Below, one piece after another: positions 19,125 through 28,941 of a stretch of DNA of 64,000 nucleotides; position 1 is the stretch's first letter, and each line of letters starts with the position of its first letter. The translations under genes were made by a program, and so were the position numbers. This DNA is from Aurifilum marmelostoma (lineage: Eukaryota > Ascomycota > Sordariomycetes > Diaporthales > Cryphonectriaceae). The stretch is from the NCBI GenBank assembly GCA_027559495.1, contig JAMXSV010000026.1, forward strand, positions 1,736,001 through 1,800,000, read 5' to 3'. The notes beneath the pieces were generated by a model. That model was not told where the DNA came from. It worked only from the letters and a program-made list of their open reading frames with translations, and made no database searches.

Positions 19125-21563
19125 ATGATACCAAACATGGAGGCAAGTTTCTCAGCGACCACTGGCTCGCCCGACATGTCCTCTTCTTCTGCTTCTTCTT
19201 CTTCTTCTTCTTCCTCCTCCTCCCTCTCCGATAAGCCCACACCAAAGGACTTCAGTTATTATTATTCCGTGACCACGGCAAACCGGAAGCCCAATGCCGT
19301 CAAGCAGTTCTACAAGTACTTCCAGATCCCCGGAATCGGCAACCTGGCTGGTGGTAAGTCTTGTCTGTTCTGGCTCGTACACTCTTTGTCACTCTTCCTG
19401 CATGCGTCAAATACAATACAGGACTTCTTATTGTAACCTGGCCACGTGTAAACCAAACCGTATCTGCCTCTCCTCCTACTCGTTGGGGGGTACAAGGGAA
19501 GAGAAAGAGGGAGAGGCTTTGTGCCCAGACAGCCTGTCGGGTCTGCCCTGGCACCTAATCACCCCTCCCACCCACACGAAACGCCAACCTTATCTTTGAT
19601 GATCCGAAGTCCCTTTTCACTAATTTGTCACGCCCCTCCGGCACAAAAGGACTGCCCAACCTGCGCTTCTTCCCCCTAGACACTCTCGAGGCCGACTCAG
19701 CAAAGCCAGAGCGATGGACTCCCTCGCCCAACAGGCCCCCCGCGTCCGGCTTCTCCGGCCATGGTGACGACGACGACGCCCTCGCAGCCCAGACCGGCTC
19801 TCTGCGGCTCGACAACAGCAGCACCACCACCACCACCACCAGCAGCAGCAGCAAGGGTGATGATGGCGCCGACCCAAAGGCCGCACAGCACATCGTGGTG
19901 CCCAAGGCCCTCAGCCCCGACACGTCCCCGACCCGCAAGATCGACCTCGCCACGGCCCTGCAGTACGGCACCGCCCAGGGCTACCCGCCCCTCTTCTCCT
20001 TCCTCCGCCAGTTCACCCGCGACAACCTGCACCCCAACGTCCCCTACGCCGGCGGGCCCGACATCTGCCTGACCGTCGGCTCCACCGACGGCTTCTCCAA
20101 GACCCTCGAGGTCTTTGTCGACCCCTGGAGCCCCGAACGCGACGACGACCGCGACAGGCCCGGCCTGCTGTGCGAGACCTTTGTCTACGGCGGTGCCATG
20201 AACCAGGCCGTGCCCAGGGGCATGCAGATCGTCCCCGTCAGGGCCGACGAGGGCGGCATGGTGGCCACCGGCCCCGGGAGCCTGGAGGACGTGCTGGACA
20301 GCTGGGATTACGGCAGGGGCCGGAGGCCGCATCTGCTGTACACCGTGACGTGAGTTCTGAGAAGCCTGTTGTTCCTTTTCACTGCTGAGCCTCGGCGCTG
20401 AACTCAACACGCAACAACAAACAGTATGGGCCACAACCCCACCGGCATCCTCCTCTCCCTCGAGCGCCGCAGGGCCATCTACGAGGTCTGTTCCAAGTTC
20501 GACGTCATCATCGTCGAGGACGACCCCTACTGGTACCTCCAGTTCCCCTCCGCCGCGTCCGAGGAGTCCAGGTCGCGCAGCCGGCCCCCCGTCGCAGACG
20601 CCTTCTCCGACCCTCTGCTCGGCAAGTCCGCCGCAGCAGCCAGCGGCGGCGACAAGAAGTCCTCGGGCTACGAGTTCCTCGACTCCCTCGTCCCGTCCTT
20701 CCTCAGCATCGACGTCGACGGCCGCGTCGTCCGCCTCGACACCTTCAGCAAGACCGTCGCCCCGGGCTGCCGCCTCGGCTGGATCACCGCCCAGCCGGCC
20801 ATCGTCGAGCGCTTCGTCCGCGTCAGCGAGGCCACCACCCAGCAGCCCTCGGGCTTCGTGCAGAGCGTCCTCTCGGAGCTCCTCCTCGGCCGCGAGCGCC
20901 AGCCCCCCGAGGTCGCCTCGCGCTGGCTCGCCCTGCGCACCGCCGGGCAGCGCGCCGCCTTCACCGGCTGGCAGACGGGCGGCTGGGTGCGCTGGATCGA
21001 GGGCCTGCGCGGCGAGTACGAGCGCCGCATGGCCCGCATGTGCCGCATCCTGGACGAGGGGGCCGTCTACGTCAAGCAGGGCACCCCGCGCGCCCCCCCA
21101 GGACGCCGACGTCTGCGTCCTGACCAAGACGAGGCTGTACGACTTCGCCTGGCCCCGCGGCGGCATGTTCGTCTGGATGCGCATCTTCTTCGAGAACCAC
21201 CCGCTGTACGGCGCGCCCAGCTCGGACGGCGCGGACCTCATCGACGGTGCCGCCCTCGCCACCGGCCTGCTGATCTACCTCACCCGCAAGCCGTACCTGG
21301 TGCTCATCAGCCCGGGCTCCATGTTCAGCTCCACCGAGCAGGTCAGGAGGGACGTCGGCTGGCAGTACGTGCGCATGTGCTTCGCCGCCGAGTCCGAGGA
21401 GAACGTGGACTTGTGCTCGCAGAGGTTCGTGAGGGGCGTGAGGAAGTACTGGGCCATCAAGAAGGTCAAGGAGCTCGAGGACATCATCAAGGACTCGCCC
21501 GTGGCCGGGGAGGACGAGCTGGACGACGACGTGGGAAACCTGGGGCTGTACATGGGCTGCTGA
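19125..21563 (+). pseudogene. Class I/II PLP aminotransferase (Aro8-like), frame broken in a C run
   Basis: Exons 19125-19353, 19650-20349 and 20425-21563; introns of 296 and 75 nt. Exon 1 ends GIGNLAG, exon 2 starts with GLPNLRFFPL, and exon 2/3 join at YTVT-MGHNPTG, all typical of fungal aromatic/2-aminoadipate aminotransferases. Exon 3 has the cofactor lysine in DTFSKTVAPGCRLGW (about residue 419). The frame then breaks: codons before the seven-C run at 21093-21099 are in one frame, and the clearly homologous C-terminal part (DADVCVLTKTRLYDF, then PRGGMFVWM, to the stop at 21561-21563) is in the next. The sequence carries one base too many there. It may be a base-calling or assembly error, or a real lesion; typed as broken for that reason. 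Intact length would be about 688 residues. ATGs at 19125 and 19137 are both possible starts. Expected reaction: 2-oxoglutarate-dependent transamination of an aromatic or aminoadipate substrate. Confidence 0.8.
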
Positions 21564-22038
21564 GATCGCCATGGTGACCTGACGCCATCCATTCTCGATC
21601 CTTCTCCTTGGGCAGGGCGGGCGTTTCTGGCGGGGCTCGTTATGACGGTACACGATCCATACATGACATTTTTTTTTTTGGCAAATTGAGCAGCAGTAAG
21701 ACCCTGCCTGTCACTTCATGCTAGCAGTATGACGGGACAATTATCGGGACAAATGATATGGTAGCAGCTGGAAATCCCGCCAATGTTCGTGGTCCATCCT
21801 AAATATCACAAGCCACATCCTGCAGGTAATCACAAATTCATCAGCACGTCAATTCGGGGGGCTTCTCCCATTTGAAAGAATTCCGTAAATTTTGAATTTT
21901 TGCCAAGTGTGCTACCGTAGCTTGCACATTCCTGACCCAACGCCGAAACCAATTGTGTCATCAGCCCCGAATGTCAAATCCCCATTCCCATCGCCCCAAG
22001 AAAAAGAAAGGTCATCTAGGTCTAGACGCCTTCTTTCC
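21564..22038. other. Convergent intergenic region
   Basis: 3' regions of the aminotransferase (+) and uL4 (-). No coding signal is seen. Confidence 0.6.
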
Positions 22039-23481
22039 TTACTCCTTCATGATCTCGAAGAACTCGGCGACGGGGGCCTTGGGCTTGCCCTCCTCGAGCT
22101 TCTTCTCACCCAGCTTCTCCTTCTGGAAGGTGGAGGCGTAAGGGTTCAGGCGCAGCATGACCTGCTTGTTCTTGAGAGGGTTCTTCTTCTGCACACCAGC
22201 ACGCTTCGTCCGGGCCTCGCCCTTGGGGGCGCGCAGCACGCTCTGGATTTCGGAGCTGTTGATCAGGCGGGTCAGGTCGGACTGGGCGACCACGTTGGAG
22301 GGCAGGAGGAAGTCCTTCTTCAGGGCGGAGGGCTCAGTGGTGGAGCCGTAGACCTTGTCGAGGGCCTTGAAGGCGGCCGACGACCAGATGACGAAGCGGC
22401 CGAGGTGGCCGCCGGGAGCCAGCTGGAGCAGGTTCAGGGCGTACACAGAGCTGGTCTCGACACCGGCAATGTTGCGGAAGCCCTTGACGAGCTCCTTGCC
22501 GTCGACCTCGGGGTCGTAGATGACGAGGGGTCCGCGGCGCTGGCGGTGGCGGCGGCCACGGAGCTTGCCCTTGCCGGCGCGGAGCTTCTTGGAGCCCTTC
22601 ACCTTCTCCAGGTCGGGACCAGCACCGACGGCCTTCAGGAGACCAATGGCAGCGGAGGTCTTGGCGGCAGCGGCACTGTCGAAGACGGCGGAGTCGACGA
22701 CGAGAGGGACCTCGGGCACGGACATGATCTGGTGACCGCGGGCGAGGAGGAGAGAGGGGACGGCGGAGGCAGCCAGAGCGGAAGCAGTAGCGAAGCGCCT
22801 GTGGGATTTCTTTGTTAGCACACAAACAACCAATACCAATTTCCAGTTCCCCCCTGGAATATGACTTACTTCTGGCCCTGGTTGATCTTGATGTGCCACT
22901 TGCGCCAGATCTTGGTGGGAGCGAACATGCGACCGGAACGGCACATGTTACCGAAAGCAGCCTGACCAGCGCGGTGAGTACCACCACCAGAGACACGAGG
23001 AATACGGGCGACAGCACGACCTGTGTAAAATATTCATGTCAGCGACAGATCCCCCTTATGCGTCCAGTATGTAGAGTTCCAGGTCCTGGGTTCTCCGTCC
23101 CAGTCTCGCAATCGAATATGTGCCCCGATGAAGTTTTTTCTTCTTTCCTTTTTCCCCAACAAGTTCGACATCCCCAGTTCCCCAACTGCCTCAGTCTCTC
23201 CAAAACTCATCATGTTCCAGCTCTTGACCCCATCATGAAAAATTTTGCTGCAGCATGTCGAAAGGTTCGTACTAACCAGTTCCCCAAGACTCGGCAGAGG
23301 TCTGGTGACCGGCCTTCTCGCTGACGGCGTAAGGCTGGCGCTTGTTCTTGGCCATTCCCTTGTGGACATCCTGAACGATATCAGGACGGATCGGGGCGGT
23401 GAAGACGGCGGGCATCGTGTGGGTGGCCGAGGTGGCCTTGCCATCGGCACCCAGGATCGTGACGGTAGGTCGGGAGGCCAT
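22039..23481 (-). CDS. RPL4: 60S ribosomal protein L4 (uL4)
   Basis: Minus-strand exons 23481-23277, 23020-22870 and 22798-22039, joined in phases 1 and 2, give 371 residues, the usual length for the fungal protein. The start reads MASRPTVTILG. Exon joins restore SWGTGRAVARIPRV-GGGTHRAGQ and NQGQKRFATASALAASAVPSLLLARGH, both highly conserved uL4 sequence. LRGRRHRQRRGPLVIY and GSTTEPSALKKDFLLP follow, and the tail is Lys/Glu-rich. It is a structural protein of the large subunit whose extended loop lines the exit tunnel. A probable extra intron lies in the 5' UTR (see separate entry), as is common in fungal ribosomal-protein genes. Confidence 0.96.
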
Positions 23482-24331
23482 TGTGAAAGATTACCCTGTT
23501 TCCCGAGAGAGAGAGATTGATTGATGTCAGCTTCGGCGAGGGGGGTTCCCTTGTGTCGAGATGGAGAGATGGGCTGCAGGCGAAGGGCGACAGAAGATTG
23601 ACTGACCTGGGGAGGTTGTCGGTGGCTTTTTGGGTGATGCTGCCGAGTTAGTTGCTGGTCTCGAGAAGTGGGAACAGGCGTTCGACGGCAGTCCAGCAAA
23701 ATTGTGTATTGAACCGACCAAAAAAATCGTGTGTCTACGCTAGTCCAAACTTGAACGGCTAGTGTGGGGCATCACGTGCCCACCCCAGCCTTCACCACCC
23801 CCTCGGCCCCGAGCCGCTCGACCCCTTCAACCTTTGGGGGCAACACAACGGCCCTTACTCTCTGCCAATACCATCTCATGAGATCTCCATGAAACAGAAT
23901 GTTGAGTGAGCTTTCTAATTCATAGCCTCAGCATTGACTTTCCTCAGCCTCCTGGACTTCTCTCCCTATTGATGAATAATTTTGTCGTCCAGATGGAAGC
24001 CAAGACCCTGTCCACTCGCTTCAGCGAACGCGTGTCAGTGCCTCTCTCCACCGAATAACCCTTATATACTTGTCTTGTTACCAGAACACCGTTATATAGC
24101 TTGTGTCCTTTCACGTTGCAAGTCGTTCCTCGCAACTATGTATGGCAAGATTCGCTAAATGTTTCTGGTTGTCAATAAGTTCATCTCTTCACGTAGCAAA
24201 TATCTAGCAAGGGAGGTCAATCATGGCAAAATATTGACCCATTTGCGTTTTGAACAGAGATGATTTTTTTTTTCCTGTTGTTTTTTCCCCTCTTTCTATT
24301 GTACATTGTCTATCCAACACCACATTCAACA
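23482..24331. other. Promoter of the uL4 gene and 3' region of PET127
   Basis: Both flanking genes are on the minus strand. The first 125 nt upstream of the uL4 ATG hold a likely leader intron. Beyond it lies a C-rich promoter stretch near 23780-23850. No other gene is supported. Confidence 0.6.
23496..23606 (-). other. Probable 5' UTR intron of the uL4 gene
   Basis: On the minus strand a GTCAGT donor at 23606, a GCTGAC branch-like site and a GAAACAG acceptor ending at 23496 bound a 111-nt interval. The acceptor is 14 nt upstream of the ATG. Inferred from splice consensus only. Confidence 0.5.
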
Positions 24332-27300
24332 TCATGAGTCCTTCTCAGGTTTGTGCTTCTCCCTCCACTCTCGGAACGAGGCTGACGCCGGTTCCTCGGT
24401 GCTCTTGAGCTCCTCCTCACTGCTGGGCGTCTCACTCGGTTCTGCTACCTCCTGAGAAGCATCGCCTGGGCCTTGTTCAGGGGCACCGCGAATTTCTTGA
24501 CCATCAGAGGATGCATTGCTTGACCTTTCCAGCATTCGTGATTCTCTGTCCTTGCGTCTCTGGGCAGGCTCCTCCACATCACGTATTGCCCCAGTAGGAC
24601 TCGGCGGCGAGACTGGCCTGTCGTACCTAGGCGTGACATAGTCAATCGCTACGCCGGCGCCCTCGAAGACATCTCGGCTGTCCAGCGGCTCTGGCTGCCC
24701 CATGATCCAGACGGGCTTGTCCTGTGTAAGATGGGTCTCTATCGACCTGAACTCCCTGCCTTTCTGCGTGTACTTGCGCAGGGCCCCACCGAATGCAGCA
24801 AAACTGTCGCTCTTTGGATCCTTGTAGTGCGCTGCCTTGCGCCGCTTCTTGATCGCGTTGTACAGCGTTTCCTTCCGTTGTGGATCTGTGATCTCCTCCA
24901 TGGTGTATTCGACATCCCAAGAGTCGCCGGCTTCGAGTTTTTCTGGTCGGTCCACATGCTTGCCATTGACTTTATTTCGTATCGTCAGAACCATGCCGAA
25001 GAGTGGTTTCTCCGCTGCATTGGCGGCCTTGTCTTCCGCTAGAGCTTCTTCTGAGGCGTCTGATCCTGTGTCTTGTGTTTCTTCGTCCGCACTCTCTGCG
25101 CTCTCTTCGGCCTTTGGCATCATGTCGGAGAGAATGCTCCTGAAGAGGTCAAGTTTAGCTGAATCTTCAGACCGCTCTTGGGTCTCTCTTGCAGTGGCGG
25201 CTCTGGACCCGACTCGCGAGGTCATCTTCACAATCAGTTCGACAAGTTCGGCAGACGGTCTTCCATCGGCGTCCTTCTCTGCATCCTCCGCTTCAATGGC
25301 GTCCTCCACTGCAGTCGATAGATCTTCCAGGGCGTCGGCATCCGCTGATGACTTCGCACCGTCCTCGTCAGAGACCTTGTCCGCACGCTCTTGCTCCTGG
25401 TCCGCGGCTTTCACTGATTCAGGTGACACGCTCTGTGATGATTCTACCGGAGCGCTCGTCTCTGCAGGGGGCTGAGTGCTCTGCGTTGTGGATGAGCCGA
25501 ACAAGCTGGATAGGAAGCTGAAGGCTGACTTCTTGACCGTAGGCGGCTCAACCGCCGGTGACTCGGGCGCCGGAGTCTGTTGCACAGGCTTGCTGTCGGC
25601 AGGCTCCTCAGAGGCTTTGGATGCCTCCTTCTCGACCTCGACCGAGTCTGAAGGACCTTCATCCTCTCCCTCCATCTCGCCCGCCTCATCATCCTTGGTG
25701 TGCTCATCCACGTCAACAATCAAGTTGAGAAGGGACTCGACGGCGTGCTGTGCCTCCTCGGAGGATCTGGCGCGTAACAACCCGCTCTGGTTCAGAGCCT
25801 CCTCGATGGCATCACGGATGGCCGTGATGCCCTGGGCATCGTTATCCATAGTTCTCTCGACGGCATCCATCATATCTTCCCACACTTCCTCGCTGTCCTC
25901 TTCTTCGACGCCATCAAGTTCCTTGTCTTCTTCAGCGTCCAGCTCTTGGGCTTCAGATTCGTCTTCGACAATGTCTTCTTGCTCCACGGCGGCCTCTGCC
26001 TCTACAACAGGATCCTCTACATCCTCCTTAATAGGCGGCATGCCGAGAACCTGCTCGCGGAAGTGATCCACGTCCTCTTTCTTCCTCTCTTGTATCTCCT
26101 TGATCGCTTCCGCAGTGACAGGCTCAGCAAAGAAGTACATAAAGGGCACGCCCTCCGAGGGCCTGGTCTCAACGAAGATCCTGAGAGACTGCTCCGGGAA
26201 TCTGGCTGTAGCTTCATTGAGGAGCCTGTTCCACAGCTGAAGACTAGCCGTGAACTCTTTGTCACCCAGCTCCTTGTTCATCGTTCCATGCATGGACTGG
26301 TCCATCTCCTCGAGTGGGATGTATTGAAAGCCGAATATGCGTTCAGTGTTGTGGTACGCCACGAAGATGCCATCCATGCGACCCATGCGGACTTGTAGCG
26401 AGTACTTGAGAAAGGCGGACCGCATCATGTCGTGATACTCTCGCTCAAAAGATTGCCACTGTCCAAAGCGTTGCCGGATCTCGTATCCGACGCCCTTGGT
26501 GTAGTTGCGTGCGTCCATGCGGATACTGACGACAGCCCTGGTCTTCAGGTCAAACACGCCCGTGCCGGGGAGACGAGGGTCGTACGCATCAAGCTGGGAC
26601 CGCATCATGAAGTCACCATACGTGGTATAGTGGTACGACTCGTCCTGGTCTCGTTCCTCCTCTGTCAGCTGGTGAGAGTTGGTCCGCCGGTACTTTTCAA
26701 ACTCGTCCTTGGGAACCGTCAGGAGCTTTTCCATGGACTTCCCCAGCATGCTAAGGATCGTGTCAGAGTCCCATTGTTTGTCTGCGTCGATAGCGTAAGC
26801 ACCATCTTTGTAATTCAGGAATGTCGCTGCCGGAGCTCTCTGGATCGCGGCAAAGTTGTGAAGCTCGACATCATATTCTTTAGACAAGCGAGACGTATCG
26901 ATGCGCCGCCACCGTGAGAGGAGATAGTGGAAATGCGCCATGGTGGAGGTCATGCTGGAGGTGGATCCAGTGTACTTCTTTTTGTGTTCTTTGGTGATCT
27001 CCAGGAGAAGGGTGTCCTTTGACGAAGTGATGTAGTCCTTCAGCGCGTCGAAATCAAACTGGTTGACGGGCATGATCTTGGCAAGGTACGGATCGAAGTT
27101 CCACACTCTCGTTCTCGGGTCCTGGAGAGTGTAAACGCCCTCGTTGAACAGGACCCGGTCCAGACCGTACTGAATGAGCGGTACCCGCGCGGTGTCTCTT
27201 TCTATGGGTGTCAAGGCTGTGGCTGGTTGTGGCTGGAGTATCTCGATCGTCCTGGGTGTCAAGCTGGCCGCCTTCTTCTTGCCCTTGGCAGATGCCTTCT

Positions 27301-28249
27301 CCTCCTTTGCGCTGACTTTGCGACGTGAAGCATCGCTGCGGTTCCTTGCGCCAGCAATCACAGCAGCAACACCCTGCGACACGGAATTGTTGACATCCGA
27401 GCTCTCTGAAGAAACCGCCTTCCTCTTCCTCTTGGACGCGGGAACCGCAGGTTCTGCCTCTGCTTGTGCTCGCTTCTTCTTCTTTGACTGTTCCTCTTTG
27501 ACCTCCTTGACCGAGGGCTTCTTCTGGCCCGAAGACTTGGCCGGCGCCGCACCTGCAGCTGGCTGCTTCTTCGGGTTGCTCGCCTGAGCCCTTTGCTCAG
27601 CCTGGATGGTAAGAGCGCTCTTCAGAACATCCAATGTGCCGGTCAGTATCTTCCTCTGTCTCGAGTCGAGCGTCAGCTCGCCACTCTTCATCGGTGCGAA
27701 CTGCGACCTGAGGGACTGTTTTCCGCTGCTCTCCTTCGCCTGACCTTCCTTCTCCTGCAAGGAATACTTCAGCGGGTTCTCTTGGAAGTCCCTCAGCACG
27801 GACAGGGCCTCCTTCATCACATCGATTGTATCATCGCGCTTCGGCTCATGTTTGCCTGATCCTGCCGGCGACTTCTTCTTCTTGGCCGGGGACGCAGCAC
27901 TTCGCTCGTTCGTGGAGGAGGCTTTGGCCTTCTTGGGGCTCGCAGGCTTCGAATCCGGGCTGGTAGAGGCTTTCACATCGTCCTTGTTGTCGCTAGAGCC
28001 CTTTTTTGACACACTCTTCTTCTTCTTCTTACTCGAAACCTTTGTCTCAGCTGTGTCCTCGCCGGCCTTCACACTGTCAACTCCAGAGGCGCTGTCGGTT
28101 TCGTTCGTAGCCTTGGTTGCATAGCCATGAGCCAAAGCAGTGGCCCCGCTGCGGCCAATGCGAATGCTCTGGGTGACATGACCGTAGCTCGACGGGCAGA
28201 GGCAATTCGTGCGGATGCTACGAGAGCCCTGGAGCCTGAGGGCGAGCAT
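24332..28249 (-). CDS. PET127: Pet127-family mitochondrial RNA-processing protein
   Basis: Single 1,305-residue frame, ATG at 28249. The first about 45 residues are Arg/Ser-rich and almost free of acids, as in a mitochondrial presequence. A Lys/Ser/Ala-rich disordered stretch runs to about 340. The Pet127 core spans about 365-710: GVYTLQDPRTRVWNFDPYLAKIMP, a SSMTSTMAHFHYLLS stretch, GVFDLKTRAVVSIRMDARNY and SLQVRMGRMDGIFVAYHNTERIFGFQYI. A Glu/Asp/Ser-rich block of about 350 residues (about 730-1090) separates it from a conserved-looking C-terminal part with RNKVNGKHV and YNAIKKRRKAA. In yeast Pet127 is a mitochondrial membrane-associated factor for 5' processing and turnover of mitochondrial transcripts. 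This protein is much longer than the yeast one because of the flanking and inserted low-complexity sequence. Confidence 0.9.
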   Translation of the reverse strand: MLALRLQGSRSIRTNCLCPSSYGHVTQSIRIGRSGATALAHGYATKATNETDSASGVDSVKAGEDTAETKVSSKKKKKSVSKKGSSDNKDDVKASTSPDSKPASPKKAKASSTNERSAASPAKKKKSPAGSGKHEPKRDDTIDVMKEALSVLRDFQENPLKYSLQEKEGQAKESSGKQSLRSQFAPMKSGELTLDSRQRKILTGTLDVLKSALTIQAEQRAQASNPKKQPAAGAAPAKSSGQKKPSVKEVKEEQSKKKKRAQAEAEPAVPASKRKRKAVSSESSDVNNSVSQGVAAVIAGARNRSDASRRKVSAKEEKASAKGKKKAASLTPRTIEILQPQPATALTPIERDTARVPLIQYGLDRVLFNEGVYTLQDPRTRVWNFDPYLAKIMPVNQFDFDALKDYITSSKDTLLLEITKEHKKKYTGSTSSMTSTMAHFHYLLSRWRRIDTSRLSKEYDVELHNFAAIQRAPAATFLNYKDGAYAIDADKQWDSDTILSMLGKSMEKLLTVPKDEFEKYRRTNSHQLTEEERDQDESYHYTTYGDFMMRSQLDAYDPRLPGTGVFDLKTRAVVSIRMDARNYTKGVGYEIRQRFGQWQSFEREYHDMMRSAFLKYSLQVRMGRMDGIFVAYHNTERIFGFQYIPLEEMDQSMHGTMNKELGDKEFTASLQLWNRLLNEATARFPEQSLRIFVETRPSEGVPFMYFFAEPVTAEAIKEIQERKKEDVDHFREQVLGMPPIKEDVEDPVVEAEAAVEQEDIVEDESEAQELDAEEDKELDGVEEEDSEEVWEDMMDAVERTMDNDAQGITAIRDAIEEALNQSGLLRARSSEEAQHAVESLLNLIVDVDEHTKDDEAGEMEGEDEGPSDSVEVEKEASKASEEPADSKPVQQTPAPESPAVEPPTVKKSAFSFLSSLFGSSTTQSTQPPAETSAPVESSQSVSPESVKAADQEQERADKVSDEDGAKSSADADALEDLSTAVEDAIEAEDAEKDADGRPSAELVELIVKMTSRVGSRAATARETQERSEDSAKLDLFRSILSDMMPKAEESAESADEETQDTGSDASEEALAEDKAANAAEKPLFGMVLTIRNKVNGKHVDRPEKLEAGDSWDVEYTMEEITDPQRKETLYNAIKKRRKAAHYKDPKSDSFAAFGGALRKYTQKGREFRSIETHLTQDKPVWIMGQPEPLDSRDVFEGAGVAIDYVTPRYDRPVSPPSPTGAIRDVEEPAQRRKDRESRMLERSSNASSDGQEIRGAPEQGPGDASQEVAEPSETPSSEEELKSTEEPASASFREWREKHKPEKDS

Positions 28250-28941
28250 CGTTCACACTCGATCTGGCGAGCAAGACCATAAAAACAGTCCTGAGTGTGG
28301 CATTCTTGCATCATAGAAAAATGTACGGGTAAAATTTCCCCAAGTACAATACTTGTACGCGCTCCACGATAAGATAACAAGAATATTTTTGGGGTCGCGC
28401 CAATGCAGGGATTCCGTCTCACCGACTGTACTACAGCATATAATACGTGAATGGCCTGTCACCCCTGCCGCGGACCATAGCCAACAAATTCAGTACTGAC
28501 CCACAACCCTTCATCAAAGGGCAAGACAGAAAGACAAAGAGAGGTGGGGCATGAAAAGATGAACATAATACAGGGCAAATGAAGGAGCTGCATTCATGAT
28601 AGACGGACTATCAAAAATCAACTCCAGGCTGCTGCTTGTTCATACTAATATGGATCTCAGCCTGGCAGGGTGAACAATGACAATGCAAGGTAGTAGACAA
28701 AATGCTTCCGCGCGCAGCGCAGCTTTGATTCACATTATTGAAGTTTCATGTCATGATCATTACTAAATGTGCACACCTACGCCATTCCCATAGCCTATGC
28801 CAGAGATGACAACCAAGGGGTATCCCGAAACCGAGCCAAACAAGTGTTGAAAATCATCCATCTCGAACATCATGAGCAAAACGCCAAAATCCATGCCACC
28901 CATAAACAAGTCTTGCCCGGTAAAGAAAAGAAACAAGACCT
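28250..28941. other. Intergenic region between SCC4 3' end and PET127
   Basis: Both flanking genes are on the minus strand, so this holds the PET127 promoter. It contains GTACTACAGC-type words near 28430. No gene is seen. Confidence 0.6.

Noticed and set aside
19697..21262. 521-codon open frame antisense to the aminotransferase
   Set aside because: Same antisense effect of GC-rich codons; no recognisable protein features and it crosses exon borders of the sense gene.
13742..21563. FMO, PTH11-like protein and aminotransferase as a small biosynthetic cluster
   Set aside because: There is no backbone enzyme (PKS, NRPS, terpene cyclase), transporter or pathway regulator between them, and the PTH11-like protein is not a biosynthetic enzyme.
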